Positions 14,501 through 20,827 of a stretch of 21,897 bases of DNA are shown in pieces. A program made the translations under genes and the position numbers. The notes beneath the pieces are model-generated. The model was not told the origin of the DNA. It worked only from the letters and a program-made list of their open reading frames with translations, and ran no database searches. Origin of the DNA: Plakobranchus ocellatus (Eukaryota > Mollusca > Gastropoda > Plakobranchidae); contig BLXT01004580.1 in NCBI GenBank assembly GCA_019648995.1, positions 1,279,196 to 1,301,092 of the forward strand. The letters run 5' to 3'. Every line of letters begins with the position of its first letter. Positions within the stretch are counted from its first letter, which is position 1.

Positions 14501-17500
14501 TTCTTCTGATTTATATTTTTCCGCTTATGATACTTTCATCTTTCTATCTTGATTATTGTGAGTACAATGGATTCGTGAAAATTGTGTTTATTTTTCTAAT
14601 TTGTGTTTGTCACAGCCTCGTTAATTAAAATTTTAATTTGCAAATTACCGTAAATTGTATTGTGATATTCTGTTTTTTTCAGTGACATTTATCAGTTCAA
14701 ATCATTGACATTTGAGTAGTAAAAGAATTTTTCCATTACCACTGATACAGTTTTTGTAATTTGCTGTTTTTATGTTTCTCTTCTCAAAAGTTACGTTTTA
14801 CAATTTACAAACATGGAGACACAAGAGAGACACATGTTGATTCTTGAAATAAACTTTGTTGGATATGCCGAGGACTTTGCGTTAGCACTAAACAAAAGAA
14901 AAATAATCAAAGAACTCATCTGTGTGCTTCGTATAGCGCTGATATATTATTTATTTATGGTCTGGATTTAAAAACTGATATTGAAGACAAACATTCAAAA
15001 CATTTATGTGTGAAATGTTTTGCAACCATTCAACGAGTGAAGAAGCGACAAAGCTTCATTTCTTTACAAAACGCTTAAGACCTTTTTGAAAACAATAAAG
15101 ACAAGTGGTCGTCATTTGATGTCCTGATAAAAATAGAGTAAAGTGTAAGACAGGAGGCCAACCATTGATACTGCAGAGAATTGTAGCTCCTAGGAAACAA
15201 ACTTTTTTAGTTAGAACACCAACGAAAAGAAAAAGAGCTAGAATTTTACACAACATTCGATCATATGCAGCAGGGACCTCAGAAACATCTGCAGACACAC
15301 AACTAGCAACTGAATTAAAGACACTACCCTCAACACAAAAGGCAGGTATCAAACAAAAAATAAAAATTTCACGACACCACACTTTAGCCATTAAGGAAGC
15401 AGTAGGTATGAGTTGGAGACAGGGCAGGAAACACGGAAAACTACTTATGGAAGTTGGGATACAATTAGAAAATGAAAAATCTGTTAGAGACTTAGCTAAA
15501 GACATAGTGTCTGATTTTGTAAAAGTAGAGGGTAGGCAATTTCTTAAAGAAGATGATAGAGAATACATAGCACCTTACGGCAGAGTTGTGGGATTGACAA
15601 AAACTGTAGATTATTTATTAGATTCTTACCTACAACAAAACATGTTAACATGGCACAATGATACAGTACCTTCAGATGAAATATGGGTAAAAATAGGGGG
15701 TGATCATGGGAAAAATTCTTTAAAATTCACACTTCAAATAGCAAACATTAATAAGCCAAACGCACGACAGAACGCAGTAGTAATTGCTTTAGCCGCAGTG
15801 AAAGACACACACAAGAACATAGAAAGGTTTTTACAGGGTGGGCTAGGAGATGAGTTGCTTGCACTTCAATCCCATTCATGGAGAGGTAAAATGTTAAAAG
15901 ATTTCCTGAATGGTGATTACGACTTCTTGTGCAAAATGTATGGCCTCTCAGGCCCACAAGGCACTTATCCTTGCCTGTGTGCTTGATGCCAAGACGAGCT
16001 ATGCACCAACTCAGTGATCAGTGTCAACTGAGGTCACTGGAAAGCTTACTCGCCAACAGTAAATCCTTTATGCAACTCGGTGAGGGTAAGAGAAAAGATG
16101 TGGCAAAGTTTTATAACTCTCTGCATGCACCAATGGCTGGCATTGCATTAGATAGAGTTAGTCCACCTTATCTTCATATTTTGTTAGGGATAGTTTTAAA
16201 GCATCATAAATTGCTCGAGGATGCTGCTCACGATTTGGATAAAAAAAAAATAGCTAGTCAACCAAATGAATTTCTTTTACCGTTAGGGATTTTAATGAAA
16301 AGATATGATTCACAGTGGCGTGAAGCTCAAGAGTTAGAGGAAAAACTTATGTTTGAGGAGGGTTGCCTAGCATTTAGCGAAACACAGGAGGACATAGATA
16401 GGTACACGCAAAGAATTCACAAAATTGAACAGCTCATCTCTTTTCTTGTACATAAAGATCTCAAACCCAGGGTAGGACTAATAGCATCATCACTAGATAC
16501 AGTTCTAAAGAAACACAGAATAGCACCACATGCATACCACAGCAGATCATTTGTAGGAAACCACTGCCACAAGTATCTTCACTCGTCTGTTTACAGGGAC
16601 CTCACACAGATAATTGTTACACAGACACAAACATGTACACTCAACCCTTTATATATATATATAGTTGATGAAGCATTCACTTTACAGCTTGTTTTTAACA
16701 ACCTTAATGACACAATTTTCTATCACATACAAAACCTATCACAGCCAGCTCTCTCCCAACTATACAAGAAGCAATAGACACATACATGGCAACGTATAGA
16801 CGAATGTTTCCTGAAAAAATTATTCCAAAACAACATCTATTAGAAAAACATTGCATAACATACATAAAGGAGCACAGTTTTGGGTTGGGGTTACTAGGAA
16901 AACGGGCACAGAGAACAGTCACCAAATGATAACATTAGTAGAGAAGAGAGCTCACGGAATTATCAATGACTTGAAAAAACTAGAACTTGTATTAGCATCA
17001 CATGAGGCAAATGATTCTGTGATAAAACCATTCCTGTGATCCTAAATTAATTATTTATTTGTATCTATTAAAGTACCATTGAGTTGCCAAAGTGTTTTCT
17101 GAGCCTATACTAATGCACATATCGTTCTTTCAGTACATATATTTAAATTTTAAAAAAAAATCATTTAAAAATGCTAAAGCCGTACTGTTACATCTATAAC
17201 CTGGAGTATGTGAGTGTTGGGAGAAAATGGATTATAACATCAACACTGGATATATAGTCATATTACGAGAGAACTCTTTGTGGTAACGGAATGAAACTTG
17301 GTGAGTGTTCAGTAATATGTCCCTACTACACATTGCATGAGTTTGGTACTAATCGGTTAATACAATTTTTTTAAAAATCCAATCAAAACATCGCATGTAT
17401 TATTATTTTTCTTTTAAATAGTCTTGAAATTTTGGATCTCATTATATCCGATCTATACATGTTAGGATTACCATTTTTTTCCGTAATTCAAATACTCTTC

Positions 17501-19974
17501 AATATTTTTTTCAAGATCGCATACAAAAAGCGCTGATGTCTTTACTTTTTAGCTCCTTAATAAAGTTAAACGATAATATAATTTCACCAATCTATAAGTT
17601 CTGCAGACAGAAGAAACAAACACCGCTGACCCGGTAAGTGACCGCAGTTTGACCTAGGTCAAGCCGGCCATCACTGGCCTGCCGTCTAAAAGATCGCTAT
17701 AACTACGCCGTGACAAAAACACCTGATTTTCAAAAAGCTCAGTAATACATGAAAAATCTTAATTTTTGGTGATCAATGAATCAAATTGCTCTTTCACTTG
17801 TTTCATTCAAATTGGAACTCGACATTTTTGTCTGTTTACTAAGATTCTCTTTAATATTTTTATGACTCATTTTGCAATGGTAAAATGGAACAGATGAAAA
17901 ACATATGTTGCATTGATAATTCTTGGTTTATTGTTGCATTAAAATGGTATTTCTCTTTTCAATTTTGAATAACTTTTTTCATAAATAATAAAAAAAATAT
18001 CATGCCTTAATTGTGGGAGGCTTGTCTGAAAGCTTTCACAATGAACTCTAAAGAAAAAAAAATCTGTAGGAATTCCTTGAATGCACCTACAAGCTGATCA
18101 TAATTGAGATGGATTGCTCTAATTATGAAAGTGTACTTCTTTAGATAAACTATGTCTTGACTTTGTCTCAAGCTGCATCAATAAAATTGATATGATATCA
18201 AAAGTAAATTTGATCACATTTTGAAGCTTGATTCTACTTGCTTGTATCTTATACAAAATATATCTCTGATAAAACACAGTTTTTATGGCAGACTCACCTT
18301 TATAGTTTAGACATACTATGACATGAAGATTTTGTCTGACCCTTTTGACAAAACGTTCAAATGCCTGCTCTATCTTGTCCACTTTCTTGGTCTGGACACC
18401 ACCGGGCATCATGTGACCAACAATGTCTTGAACTTCCTCTTCTGAATAAAGGCCTGGGGCAGTACCTAACAGACAAAAAGAAAATGCATGGCTGGAGAAT
18501 GGTGCAAGATAATGAATCATATAATTCTATTTTAATAAAAAATAAAATGCCAATCTATAAGAAGAAACCTTATTGCACATGATTAAAAAAAAAAAAATCA
18601 TGTGATCACCAATGAACAGGTGCACATTAATCTAACAAAATGAAATAGTCACTCAAAAAGGTATATTATTATAATATACATACAAATAATAACATATATA
18701 TATGTATATAAAACTTACTATTAGAGTATAATATTCACAACTATGCATACAAACACAGCTATAACCATTACCAAAAATAGCTTCAAAGGTCTCTCAAGTT
18801 TTCAAAAAGCTCCTACAAAGCTAGAAAGTGTCAACAACCACCAACTTACATAACTCTTTTCTGTCAACTTTCCAATTCCTGTCAATTCTTAAAAGAAACA
18901 TTAAGGTGCTAAAACTGTTTAACACACACAGAAACAAATATCGACATATTTTATGTTTCTGACCTCCAGCCATGACTGCACTAACATCCTGCAGACATTC
19001 TTCACCCAGATCCTCATGAATGAGAAGCACAGCTGGCTTGCCATGAACACCTGCATGCATGCAGCTCAGCTTGATATGTCTATGGACAATGCTCAGGCTG
19101 TGCCGTGCCAGTGAAGGGGGCTTTGGCTCGTATAGCTTGCAGTGTGCCACAAAGGCAGCCAGACGGGCAAGGGTTGCACGACCAGTGCAGTAGCTCATTC
19201 CTAGTAGTAGGGCATGGCCTCGAGGGTGTGCCTAGCAGAAATATGAAGCCACGACACATCAAGAACTTAGTGCAACAAATTTTTTCATAACAGCTAAAAA
19301 GTAAAACAAAAAAAGTTCTTGATTTTCTTTCCATTAAATTCAATTCTGGAGTGGTATCACTGTCACAATAAAAAGTTTAGCACACAACATCTATCATAAA
19401 AATATTTTTAAAATTGACGCTTGATATTGACCACTTCCATAAAAAACAAGCACTAAGAATTAAACCCAGCTAAACCAACTATGATGGTTAAATTAAACAG
19501 CCCGCATGAAAAAAGCCTAAATGTTTCTACATTTGTTTGATATAAGGATTAATTTTTTATATAAAATATAGCATCTATGTCCATCCAGCTTGTGAGATAG
19601 AGTCTTGATGAGCCGTCGTTTTTTTTATTTAAGATGAAGAACATTATCTGATCTTTACTGGCACAGTAGGAAAAGCCATGCACTGATATCCACAGGGAAA
19701 TTTCAATTCTAAGAAAAATCGAGTTTTAACATTTTCAACTGTGACCAAAATGTTAACGAGAAGAACAATCTATCAGTTCATTACTAATATTAAACTGAGT
19801 GTATCAACTAACTATGCATGGAAACACCTACCAACACCCTGCTGAGACGAGCTGCATGATGTACAGCTTCATGGAAAAAGACAAGCTCCAGGCGCTGCGA
19901 TGTACCCTCATTATACTTAGCAAGGCAGCTTCGGAGGGCCTCAGCCAGAATGTCAGGCCCATTCTCAGTGTAAC
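201..19974 (-). CDS. DNHD1: Dynein heavy chain gene, partial (AAA4, stalk, AAA5 and buttress); probably DNHD1-like
   Basis: Eighteen exons joined on the minus strand give one open frame of about 1152 codons with matching phases at all 17 junctions. The order of landmarks is that of the dynein motor: AAA4 lead-in (LVFFHEA), AAA4, stalk helix 1, microtubule-binding domain (ICSWVHGIYIYSS), stalk helix 2, AAA5 start (EWRMQSLPTDLHS, then WPLLVDPDNQAEMW), AAA5 core (DPFFRGLLLKQ) and buttress coiled coil. Dynein heavy chains are ATPase motors that walk on microtubules, in axonemes or in transport. The N-terminal tail, AAA1-3, AAA6 and C-terminus lie outside the window. Axonemal chains keep a GVGGSGRQS-type AAA4 P-loop. 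Here it is degraded, and the AAA5 region carries inserts of roughly 100 residues or more. That divergence is why I suggest DNHD1, the atypical dynein heavy chain domain protein. Dynein membership is near certain; the DNHD1 symbol is an inference. Confidence 0.9.
534..718 (-). CDS. Dynein exon: start of buttress coiled coil
   Basis: This exon has 185 nt with two bases in, ending in phase 0 at CAT|GTAAGT. It encodes DGLYSFPLNRLSVINMAVSD, then EAIINRLMFETMKVEKKEFE. The family form is 'LPPEVxxKVTLLNFxVTxxGLEDQLLxxVVxxERPELE'. The long charged tail (GQRRSNENDIILHRQRL) is the start of the coiled coil that props up the stalk. Confidence 0.94.
1459..1640. other. GC-richer intronic segment, possible dispersed repeat
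   Basis: Within intron 719-2160 this stretch (GTGGGTCCCACGCTTAATCC ... TTGCTTTCCTCGCCGCC ... GCTGGGTGGACACAGGG) is visibly richer in G and C than its surroundings and has no long open frame. A short interspersed element is one explanation. No promoter boxes, tails or target-site duplications were identified. The rest of this 1.4-kb intron shows nothing I can name. Confidence 0.25.
2161..2346 (-). CDS. Dynein exon: AAA5 core
   Basis: This exon has 186 nt with two bases in and one out (CAAAG|GTAAGT). It encodes VTVLVTHLERKPLDPFFRGL, then LLKQFYVDKDGNKIVKVGDM and AFNYHPNFCLYLSSTVP. It matches 'xPVLLxNVxExLDPxLxPLLxKQ', 'G...I+LGDxxIxYxxxFRxYxTTKL'. Here the usual arginine before the Y-x-T-T motif is a cysteine. 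Confidence 0.96.
2469..2502. repeat. ATG/GAT trinucleotide microsatellite
   Basis: A pure (GAT)n run with imperfect GAT-rich flanks from about 2415 to 2575, in intron 2347-3944. Confidence 0.95.
3471..3569. repeat. GA microsatellite
   Basis: An almost pure (GA)n run with a short TGTGTGTG interruption at about 3521-3528, inside intron 2347-3944. A short arginine/glutamate reading frame over it is a by-product of the repeat. Confidence 0.97.
3945..4150 (-). CDS. Dynein exon: end of insert, AAA5 helix
   Basis: This exon has 206 nt with one base in and one out (GCATG|GTGAGT). It begins HGWLSRHTGDSDELRP and passes through an acidic stretch (PTADAEDVELPDTN). It ends LWVLEADSPNINSRLINAI and VHG, which matches 'LKVIDLxxPDYLRxLExAIxFG'. 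The dynein core therefore resumes in the last 22 or so codons. Confidence 0.92.
4151..4895. other. Intron, no recognisable content
   Basis: 745 bp of AT-rich sequence. The other introns over 300 bp not described elsewhere (6717-7234, 11952-12454, 12626-13170, 13381-13781, 18466-18963, 19232-19831) are similar: AT-rich with short homopolymers and no supported feature. Confidence 0.8.
4896..5055 (-). CDS. Dynein exon: lineage-specific Ser/Thr/Glu-rich insert
   Basis: This exon has 160 nt with two bases in and two out. The acceptor is TCCTGCAG and the donor ACAAG|GTAGAA. It encodes AIPIDETSLQKSSEEDIPEP, then PPSRGTILTFSDVTEY and FADSQSQYTSTSRAMTR. It resembles no dynein core segment and looks disordered. 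It falls where typical heavy chains have only about 15-20 residues between the 'DPQxQAxxW' and 'LENAIxxGxPVLL' segments. Phase and splice sites support it as coding. Confidence 0.85.
5238..5400 (-). CDS. Dynein exon: AAA5, 'WPLLVDPDNQA' segment
   Basis: This exon has 163 nt, phase 0 in and one base out (GATG|GTAAGA). It encodes VQNALMMRVCCHNRKHCW, then PLLVDPDNQAEMWVRALQG. The family form is 'ENAIIVTxxxRWPLMIDPQxQAxKWIKxME'. The W-P-L and D-P-x-x-Q-A-x-x-W spacing is exact. A few extra residues (CCHNRKH) precede the tryptophan. Confidence 0.96.
5750..6179. repeat. About 219-bp direct tandem duplication in intron
   Basis: Copy 1 (5750-5960) and copy 2 (5969-6179) both run from GCTTTTCAyGCATTTATTAC through CTCAAATGATTATTAA and GATTCTACAGAGGACT to GTGACTGACATGGGATCTAT and GAAATTTGAAC. 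Most differences are single-base changes and short A or T run-length changes. It occupies most of the 1073-bp intron 5401-6473. No coding content was seen. Confidence 0.9.
6474..6716 (-). CDS. Dynein exon: acidic insert and start of AAA5
   Basis: This exon has 243 nt (81 codons) and is phase 0 on both sides. The acceptor is ATCAG and the donor TCT|GTAGGT. The first half is a low-complexity acidic stretch ending EEDFVDDDSDDDDN. The second half, LTLQDILSDFDELSEWRMQ then SLPTDLHS, matches the AAA5 opening 'LxxxLSDxxxIxxWxxxGLPxDxxSxEN'. The join to the next exon gives HSVQNALMM, equivalent to SxENAIIV. Confidence 0.94.
7235..7699 (-). CDS. Dynein exon: end of stalk, AAA5 entry, Gln-rich insert
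   Basis: This is the largest exon, 465 nt (155 codons), phase 0 on both sides. It starts AIERKIARANNLMENMSM (stalk helix 2). Then comes GDALIVAACVVYHGPLDDKA, which matches 'GDVLLSAAFLSYxGPF...R', the link from stalk to AAA5. The last 70 or so residues are unlike other dyneins: a Gln/Ala-rich run (QGQVQAQNQAQGALGQ) and a Gly/Ser/His-rich run. The intron just upstream holds decayed tandem copies of this exon's acceptor and first codons. The acceptor used here (CCACAG) is chosen because it keeps the frame. Confidence 0.95.
7681..7970. repeat. Decayed tandem array copying a splice acceptor and exon start
   Basis: Four to five units of 52-67 bp begin near 7681, 7733, 7787, 7854 and 7915. Each starts with a form of CAATCTTCCTTTCAATGGCC and continues with ...TGAATATAAAGTA...AAAAGTTGCA. 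The first unit overlaps the start of the dynein exon (minus-strand codons AIERKIA) and its acceptor. The second keeps a usable AG and encodes ALERKIA. The third and fourth have lost the AG. Divergence rises away from the exon. Confidence 0.8.
8212..8334 (-). CDS. Dynein exon: stalk coiled coil 2, first part
   Basis: This exon has 123 nt (41 codons) and is phase 0 on both sides. The acceptor is TATCAG and the donor CAG|GTAAAT. It encodes AQAQLGQLRVDAHGIKTNLE, then YYINQHKESMRVAKSIEKQ and VQ. It is helical, charged and glutamine-rich, the descending stalk helix that pairs with the exons at 12625 and 11951. Confidence 0.9.
8459..8580. repeat. GA microsatellite
   Basis: A (GA)n array with GGAGGGA interruptions in its first third, followed by GTGTGTG. 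It lies in intron 8335-10124. Confidence 0.97.
9280..9715. repeat. Imperfect ATC/CAC trinucleotide array
   Basis: About 430 bp of CAT, ATC, CAC and ATT triplets in intron 8335-10124. Open frames on both strands (Ile/Thr/His-rich on plus, Asp/Gly- or Met-rich on minus) come from the repeat and are not genes. A short (ATCA)5 run precedes it at 9256-9276. Confidence 0.95.
10125..10395 (-). CDS. Dynein exon: microtubule-binding domain
   Basis: This exon has 271 nt with one base in, ending in phase 0 at AAG|GTAAGA. It begins WDDAKLLMADVNFFQQLIFY and continues with NKDEIPQDKFDALKKFV. It then has PSFVPEDVVRRSLAAGSICS and WVHGIYIYSSIHRKMQP. These match the family pattern W-x2-AKxLL..F...L..(F/Y)DKDxI, then F.PE.....S.A...IC.WV..(M/I)..Y......P. 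This is the globular tip that touches tubulin. It is the most recognisable part of the gene, in contrast to the decayed AAA4 P-loop. Confidence 0.97.
10396..11427. other. Intron, no recognisable content
   Basis: A 1032-bp intron between the two microtubule-binding-domain exons. The part near the donor of the upstream exon is A-rich and the part near 10500-10750 is T-rich on the plus strand. No open frame or repeat worth naming. Confidence 0.8.
11428..11573 (-). CDS. Dynein exon: stalk tip, entry to microtubule-binding domain
   Basis: This exon has 146 nt, phase 0 in and two bases out (CAGAC|GTAAGT). It encodes VNPIYQAAARVLENLNRND, then EELRSYPSPPENVKFVMKAV and CLLF. The last part is the hallmark entry to the microtubule-binding domain, 'LKxxxxPPxxVxxVMEAVCxLL'. 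The paired prolines and the VMxAVC core are kept. Confidence 0.95.
11856..11951 (-). CDS. Dynein exon: stalk coiled coil 1, second part
   Basis: This exon has 96 nt (32 codons) and is phase 0 on both sides. The acceptor is CTCCCAG and the donor AAG|GTAGTC. It encodes ALDKCKAQEEVIVQLQGPLE, then SLRKSAQSEFDK. It is a short, wholly helical and charged segment of the ascending stalk. No motif is diagnostic on its own. Position, phase and splice sites support it. Confidence 0.87.
12455..12625 (-). CDS. Dynein exon: stalk coiled coil 1, first part
   Basis: This exon has 171 nt (57 codons) and is phase 0 on both sides. The acceptor is TTTGCAG and the donor GTG|GTCAGC. It encodes AKGKKFEQALDKIDEAF, then FRREVSDLMPQH and DLVTMVERYKQDYIV. 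The pattern is charged and heptad-like. It lies between the AAA4 small subdomain and the microtubule-binding domain, where the ascending stalk helix belongs. Confidence 0.9.
13171..13380 (-). CDS. Dynein exon: AAA4 small subdomain into stalk
   Basis: This exon has 210 nt (70 codons) and is phase 0 on both sides. It starts VMIPWHPSRRMEQI and contains FTPLTFLEFVHIFKIV, which matches the family segment 'VTPTSYLELIxxFKxLL' at the base of the stalk. It ends in AYLAQTEQ before GTATGG. Everything downstream for about 90 codons is predicted coiled coil. Confidence 0.93.
13782..13939 (-). CDS. Dynein exon: end of AAA4 core
   Basis: This exon has 158 nt with two bases in, ending in phase 0 at GGG|GTAAGC. 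The acceptor CCCTCTCAG follows a T-rich tract. It encodes NCFSTDFHALQDKLQRYPGL, then KNAFSIDLYVPWSFQALSQV. In other heavy chains this segment reads 'GDxFRxRxRxFPSLVNCCTIDWFxxWPxxALxxVA'. The leucine-rich tail (AKAWLDDTKAG) follows. Confidence 0.94.
14345..14371 (+). repeat. Candidate left terminal inverted repeat
   Basis: Reads inward CAG..CTGACCGGCGCTTGACC then TGGGTCA. It pairs in inverted orientation with 17650-17676: 13 of the last 14 bases match, and CAG-x-TG-x-CCGG matches when small gaps are allowed. It sits about 480 bp before the zinc-finger segment. The exact end of the element is not fixed. Confidence 0.45.
14848..15078 (+). pseudogene. RAG1-N-terminal-like zinc-finger segment of the transposon
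   Basis: An open stretch of 76 codons between a TGA at 14845 and a TAA at 15076, with no ATG, so a start-based ORF search misses it. It contains LCWICRG (Cys codons at 14857 and 14866) and, 46 codons later, LCVKCFATIQR (Cys at 15007 and 15016). Between them lies YGLDLKTDIEDKHSKH. RAG1 has the same layout: a first CxxC, a spacer ending in an ID-K-D...IHP motif, then CxxC. It is in a different frame from the transposase that follows, so at least one frameshift or an unseen intron separates them. Confidence 0.7.
15120..17039 (+). pseudogene. Broken DDE-type transposase
   Basis: The coding sense is spread over four blocks: 15120-15986, about 16010-16777, about 16740-16929, and about 16890-17039. 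The first Asp sits in KIGGDHGKNSLKF (codon 15702). The second sits in NGDYDFLCKMYGLSG (codon 15915), followed by YPCLCA, a stop (15984) and Cys. The candidate Glu lies in GTENSHQM (codon 16911), reached only after another frameshift. The conserved-looking RSFVGNHCHKYL lies between them. The order D, D, Cys-rich loop, E fits an RNase H-fold cut-and-paste transposase. I recognise this type from many uncharacterised invertebrate proteins but cannot name the superfamily with certainty. The 15984 stop may be a TGG-to-TGA change. No functional protein can be made from this copy. Confidence 0.8.
17040..18297. other. Intron remainder after the transposase, mostly AT-rich
   Basis: Holds the right end of the transposon (to about 17676) and then about 620 bp of plain AT-rich intron up to the exon at 18298-18465. 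No gene seen. Confidence 0.7.
17650..17676 (-). repeat. Candidate right terminal inverted repeat
   Basis: Read on the minus strand it begins CAGTGATGGCCGGC and ends TTGACCTAGGTCA, the partner of 14345-14371. It overlaps a perfect 14-bp palindrome, TTGACCTAGGTCAA, at 17649-17662. A second inverted match, GTCACGGCG (14369-14377 against 17706-17714), suggests a rival pairing of ends. Confidence 0.45.
18298..18465 (-). CDS. Dynein exon: AAA4, sensor I region
   Basis: This exon has 168 nt with two bases in and one base out. It encodes TAPGLYSEEEVQDIVGHMM, then EQAFERFVKRVRQNLHVIVC and LNYKG. It matches the AAA4 stretch that reads 'GEVPNLFxxDE...' and 'FIERVRxNLHIVLxMSPxG' in other heavy chains. 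The donor AAAG|GTGAGT is strong. The following intron (4358 nt) is the largest in the window and contains the transposon. Confidence 0.94.
18964..19231 (-). CDS. Dynein exon: AAA4 P-loop and Walker B region
   Basis: This exon has 268 nt, phase 0 in and one base over. It encodes AHPRGHALLLGMSYCTGRAT, then LARLAAF. The family form is PRGHALLVGVGGSGRQS followed by LTRLASF. Flanking residues align well, but the loop itself is one residue longer and lacks the GGSG core, so normal nucleotide binding is doubtful. Further on, KPAVLLIHEDLGEECLQDV matches the Walker B segment (KPTVFLFTDTQI...FLEDIN), with the usual aspartate position occupied by glutamate. The donor is GGAG|GTCAGA. Confidence 0.93.
19832..19974 (-). 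CDS. Dynein exon: lead-in to AAA4
   Basis: This exon has 143 nt, starts with two bases of a split codon and ends in phase 0. The acceptor is TTACAG and the donor GTAGGT. It encodes YTENGPDILAEAL, then LVFFHEAVHHAARLSRVL. The second part matches the family segment 'LVLFxDAxEHxxRIxRxL' that immediately precedes the AAA4 P-loop in dynein heavy chains. The next exon continues with HPRGHALLLG, as expected. Confidence 0.92.
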
Positions 19975-20019
19975 CTGTAAAACAAACATAAACTTGTGGA
20001 GATGACATACAGTTTTTAT

Positions 20020-20021
20020 AT

Positions 20022-20071
<50 letters not shown>
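20020..20071. repeat. AT microsatellite
   Basis: A (TA)n run broken once by TG, just upstream (in transcript order) of the exon at 19832-19974. Confidence 0.95.
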
Positions 20072-20075
<4 letters not shown>

Positions 20076-20778
20076 GTATAAAACAATTGAAATAAATAGA
20101 GTTGAGGGTGCCACACACTTTTGCCTTTCTATAAAGTGCCAGTGGCATGATTTATAACTGTAAAACTTATAGGCCTATCTCATCCCATGATTTTAAGAAT
20201 AAAAAGATTCTCTTTTAATCAAGGATTATGCATCTTACTTGACAATATACAATTTTAACCTTTTTTTTATTTTTTCTGTCATAATGAAAGCTTGACAAAA
20301 GGCATAATAATATACCTTTTGAAGTAGGCCGTAACTTGCAAAAATGTACAATGGGGAGACTACAGAGTATATTTTACTAAAATATAGCAAAACTACAGGC
20401 ACTACATACCAATGTTAGGCCCACAAACGCATAAATGTTTATTTTGTATATGAAGTTGAGGCCATGAAGCATAACATTAATTTTCTAATGGCCATATTTT
20501 CCCTTTGAAGATAAAAAACAGAAAACGAAAAAAAAAAAAAAATTAATCAGCATCCTAATCAAAACATATCTTTAAAATGCCACAAATCTCTTCAAACCTA
20601 GACTCAATAATGAACGTGATACGATAAGAGACATTTAGTGATAATAAGTGCTTTATTTTTTTTTCGAGTACAGAACTATATTTAAATATTGAAAAATAAA
20701 ATCAAAGAACAAAAAAACCCAGAACCAAACAATGGCAGAACATGTTTTATAGAAATGTAAAATTTATAACTTATTTTT

Positions 20779-20780
<2 letters not shown>

Positions 20781-20824
<44 letters not shown>

Positions 20825-20827
20825 NNN
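20781..20827. other. Poly(A) run and NNN assembly gap
   Basis: 44 consecutive A bases followed by NNN at 20825-20827. The gap size is nominal, so true distance and content here are unknown. Confidence 0.95.

Larger units (their letters stand above)
14345..17676 (+). mobile_element. Dead DNA transposon with RAG1-N-terminal-like zinc finger (N-RAG-TP-like)
   Basis: About 3.3 kb inside a dynein intron, opposite in strand to the host gene. It holds a C2..C2 zinc-finger ORF followed by a DDE-type transposase broken across frames. The coding part is bracketed by two GC-richer blocks sharing an inverted TTGACCTrGGTCA core. The zinc-finger segment YGLDLKTDIEDKHSKHLC resembles the RAG1 N-terminal domain segment around IDVKADVDSIHPTEFC. 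A transposon with this feature was described from the sea slug Aplysia under the name N-RAG-TP (from memory). The element ends are tentative and no clear target-site duplication was found. An immobile, degenerated copy is the plain reading. Confidence 0.75.

Noticed and set aside
15056-15568. A 170-codon open frame on the minus strand
   Set aside because: It is antisense to the transposase, whose motifs are on the plus strand; it has no recognisable content.
17649-17662. Nuclear receptor response element (paired AGGTCA half-sites)
   Set aside because: The half-sites are explained by the transposon's end palindrome, and nothing else nearby suggests an enhancer.
14340-17681. CCTG on both outer sides of the candidate inverted repeats as a target-site duplication
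   Set aside because: Only four bases, and it requires unequal terminal bases on the two ends; chance is a sufficient explanation.
17713-17721. ACAAAAACA, similar to the nonamer of V(D)J recombination signals
   Set aside because: No CACAGTG-like heptamer at 12 or 23 bp, no partner at the left end, and a nine-base A-rich match is easy to meet by chance.
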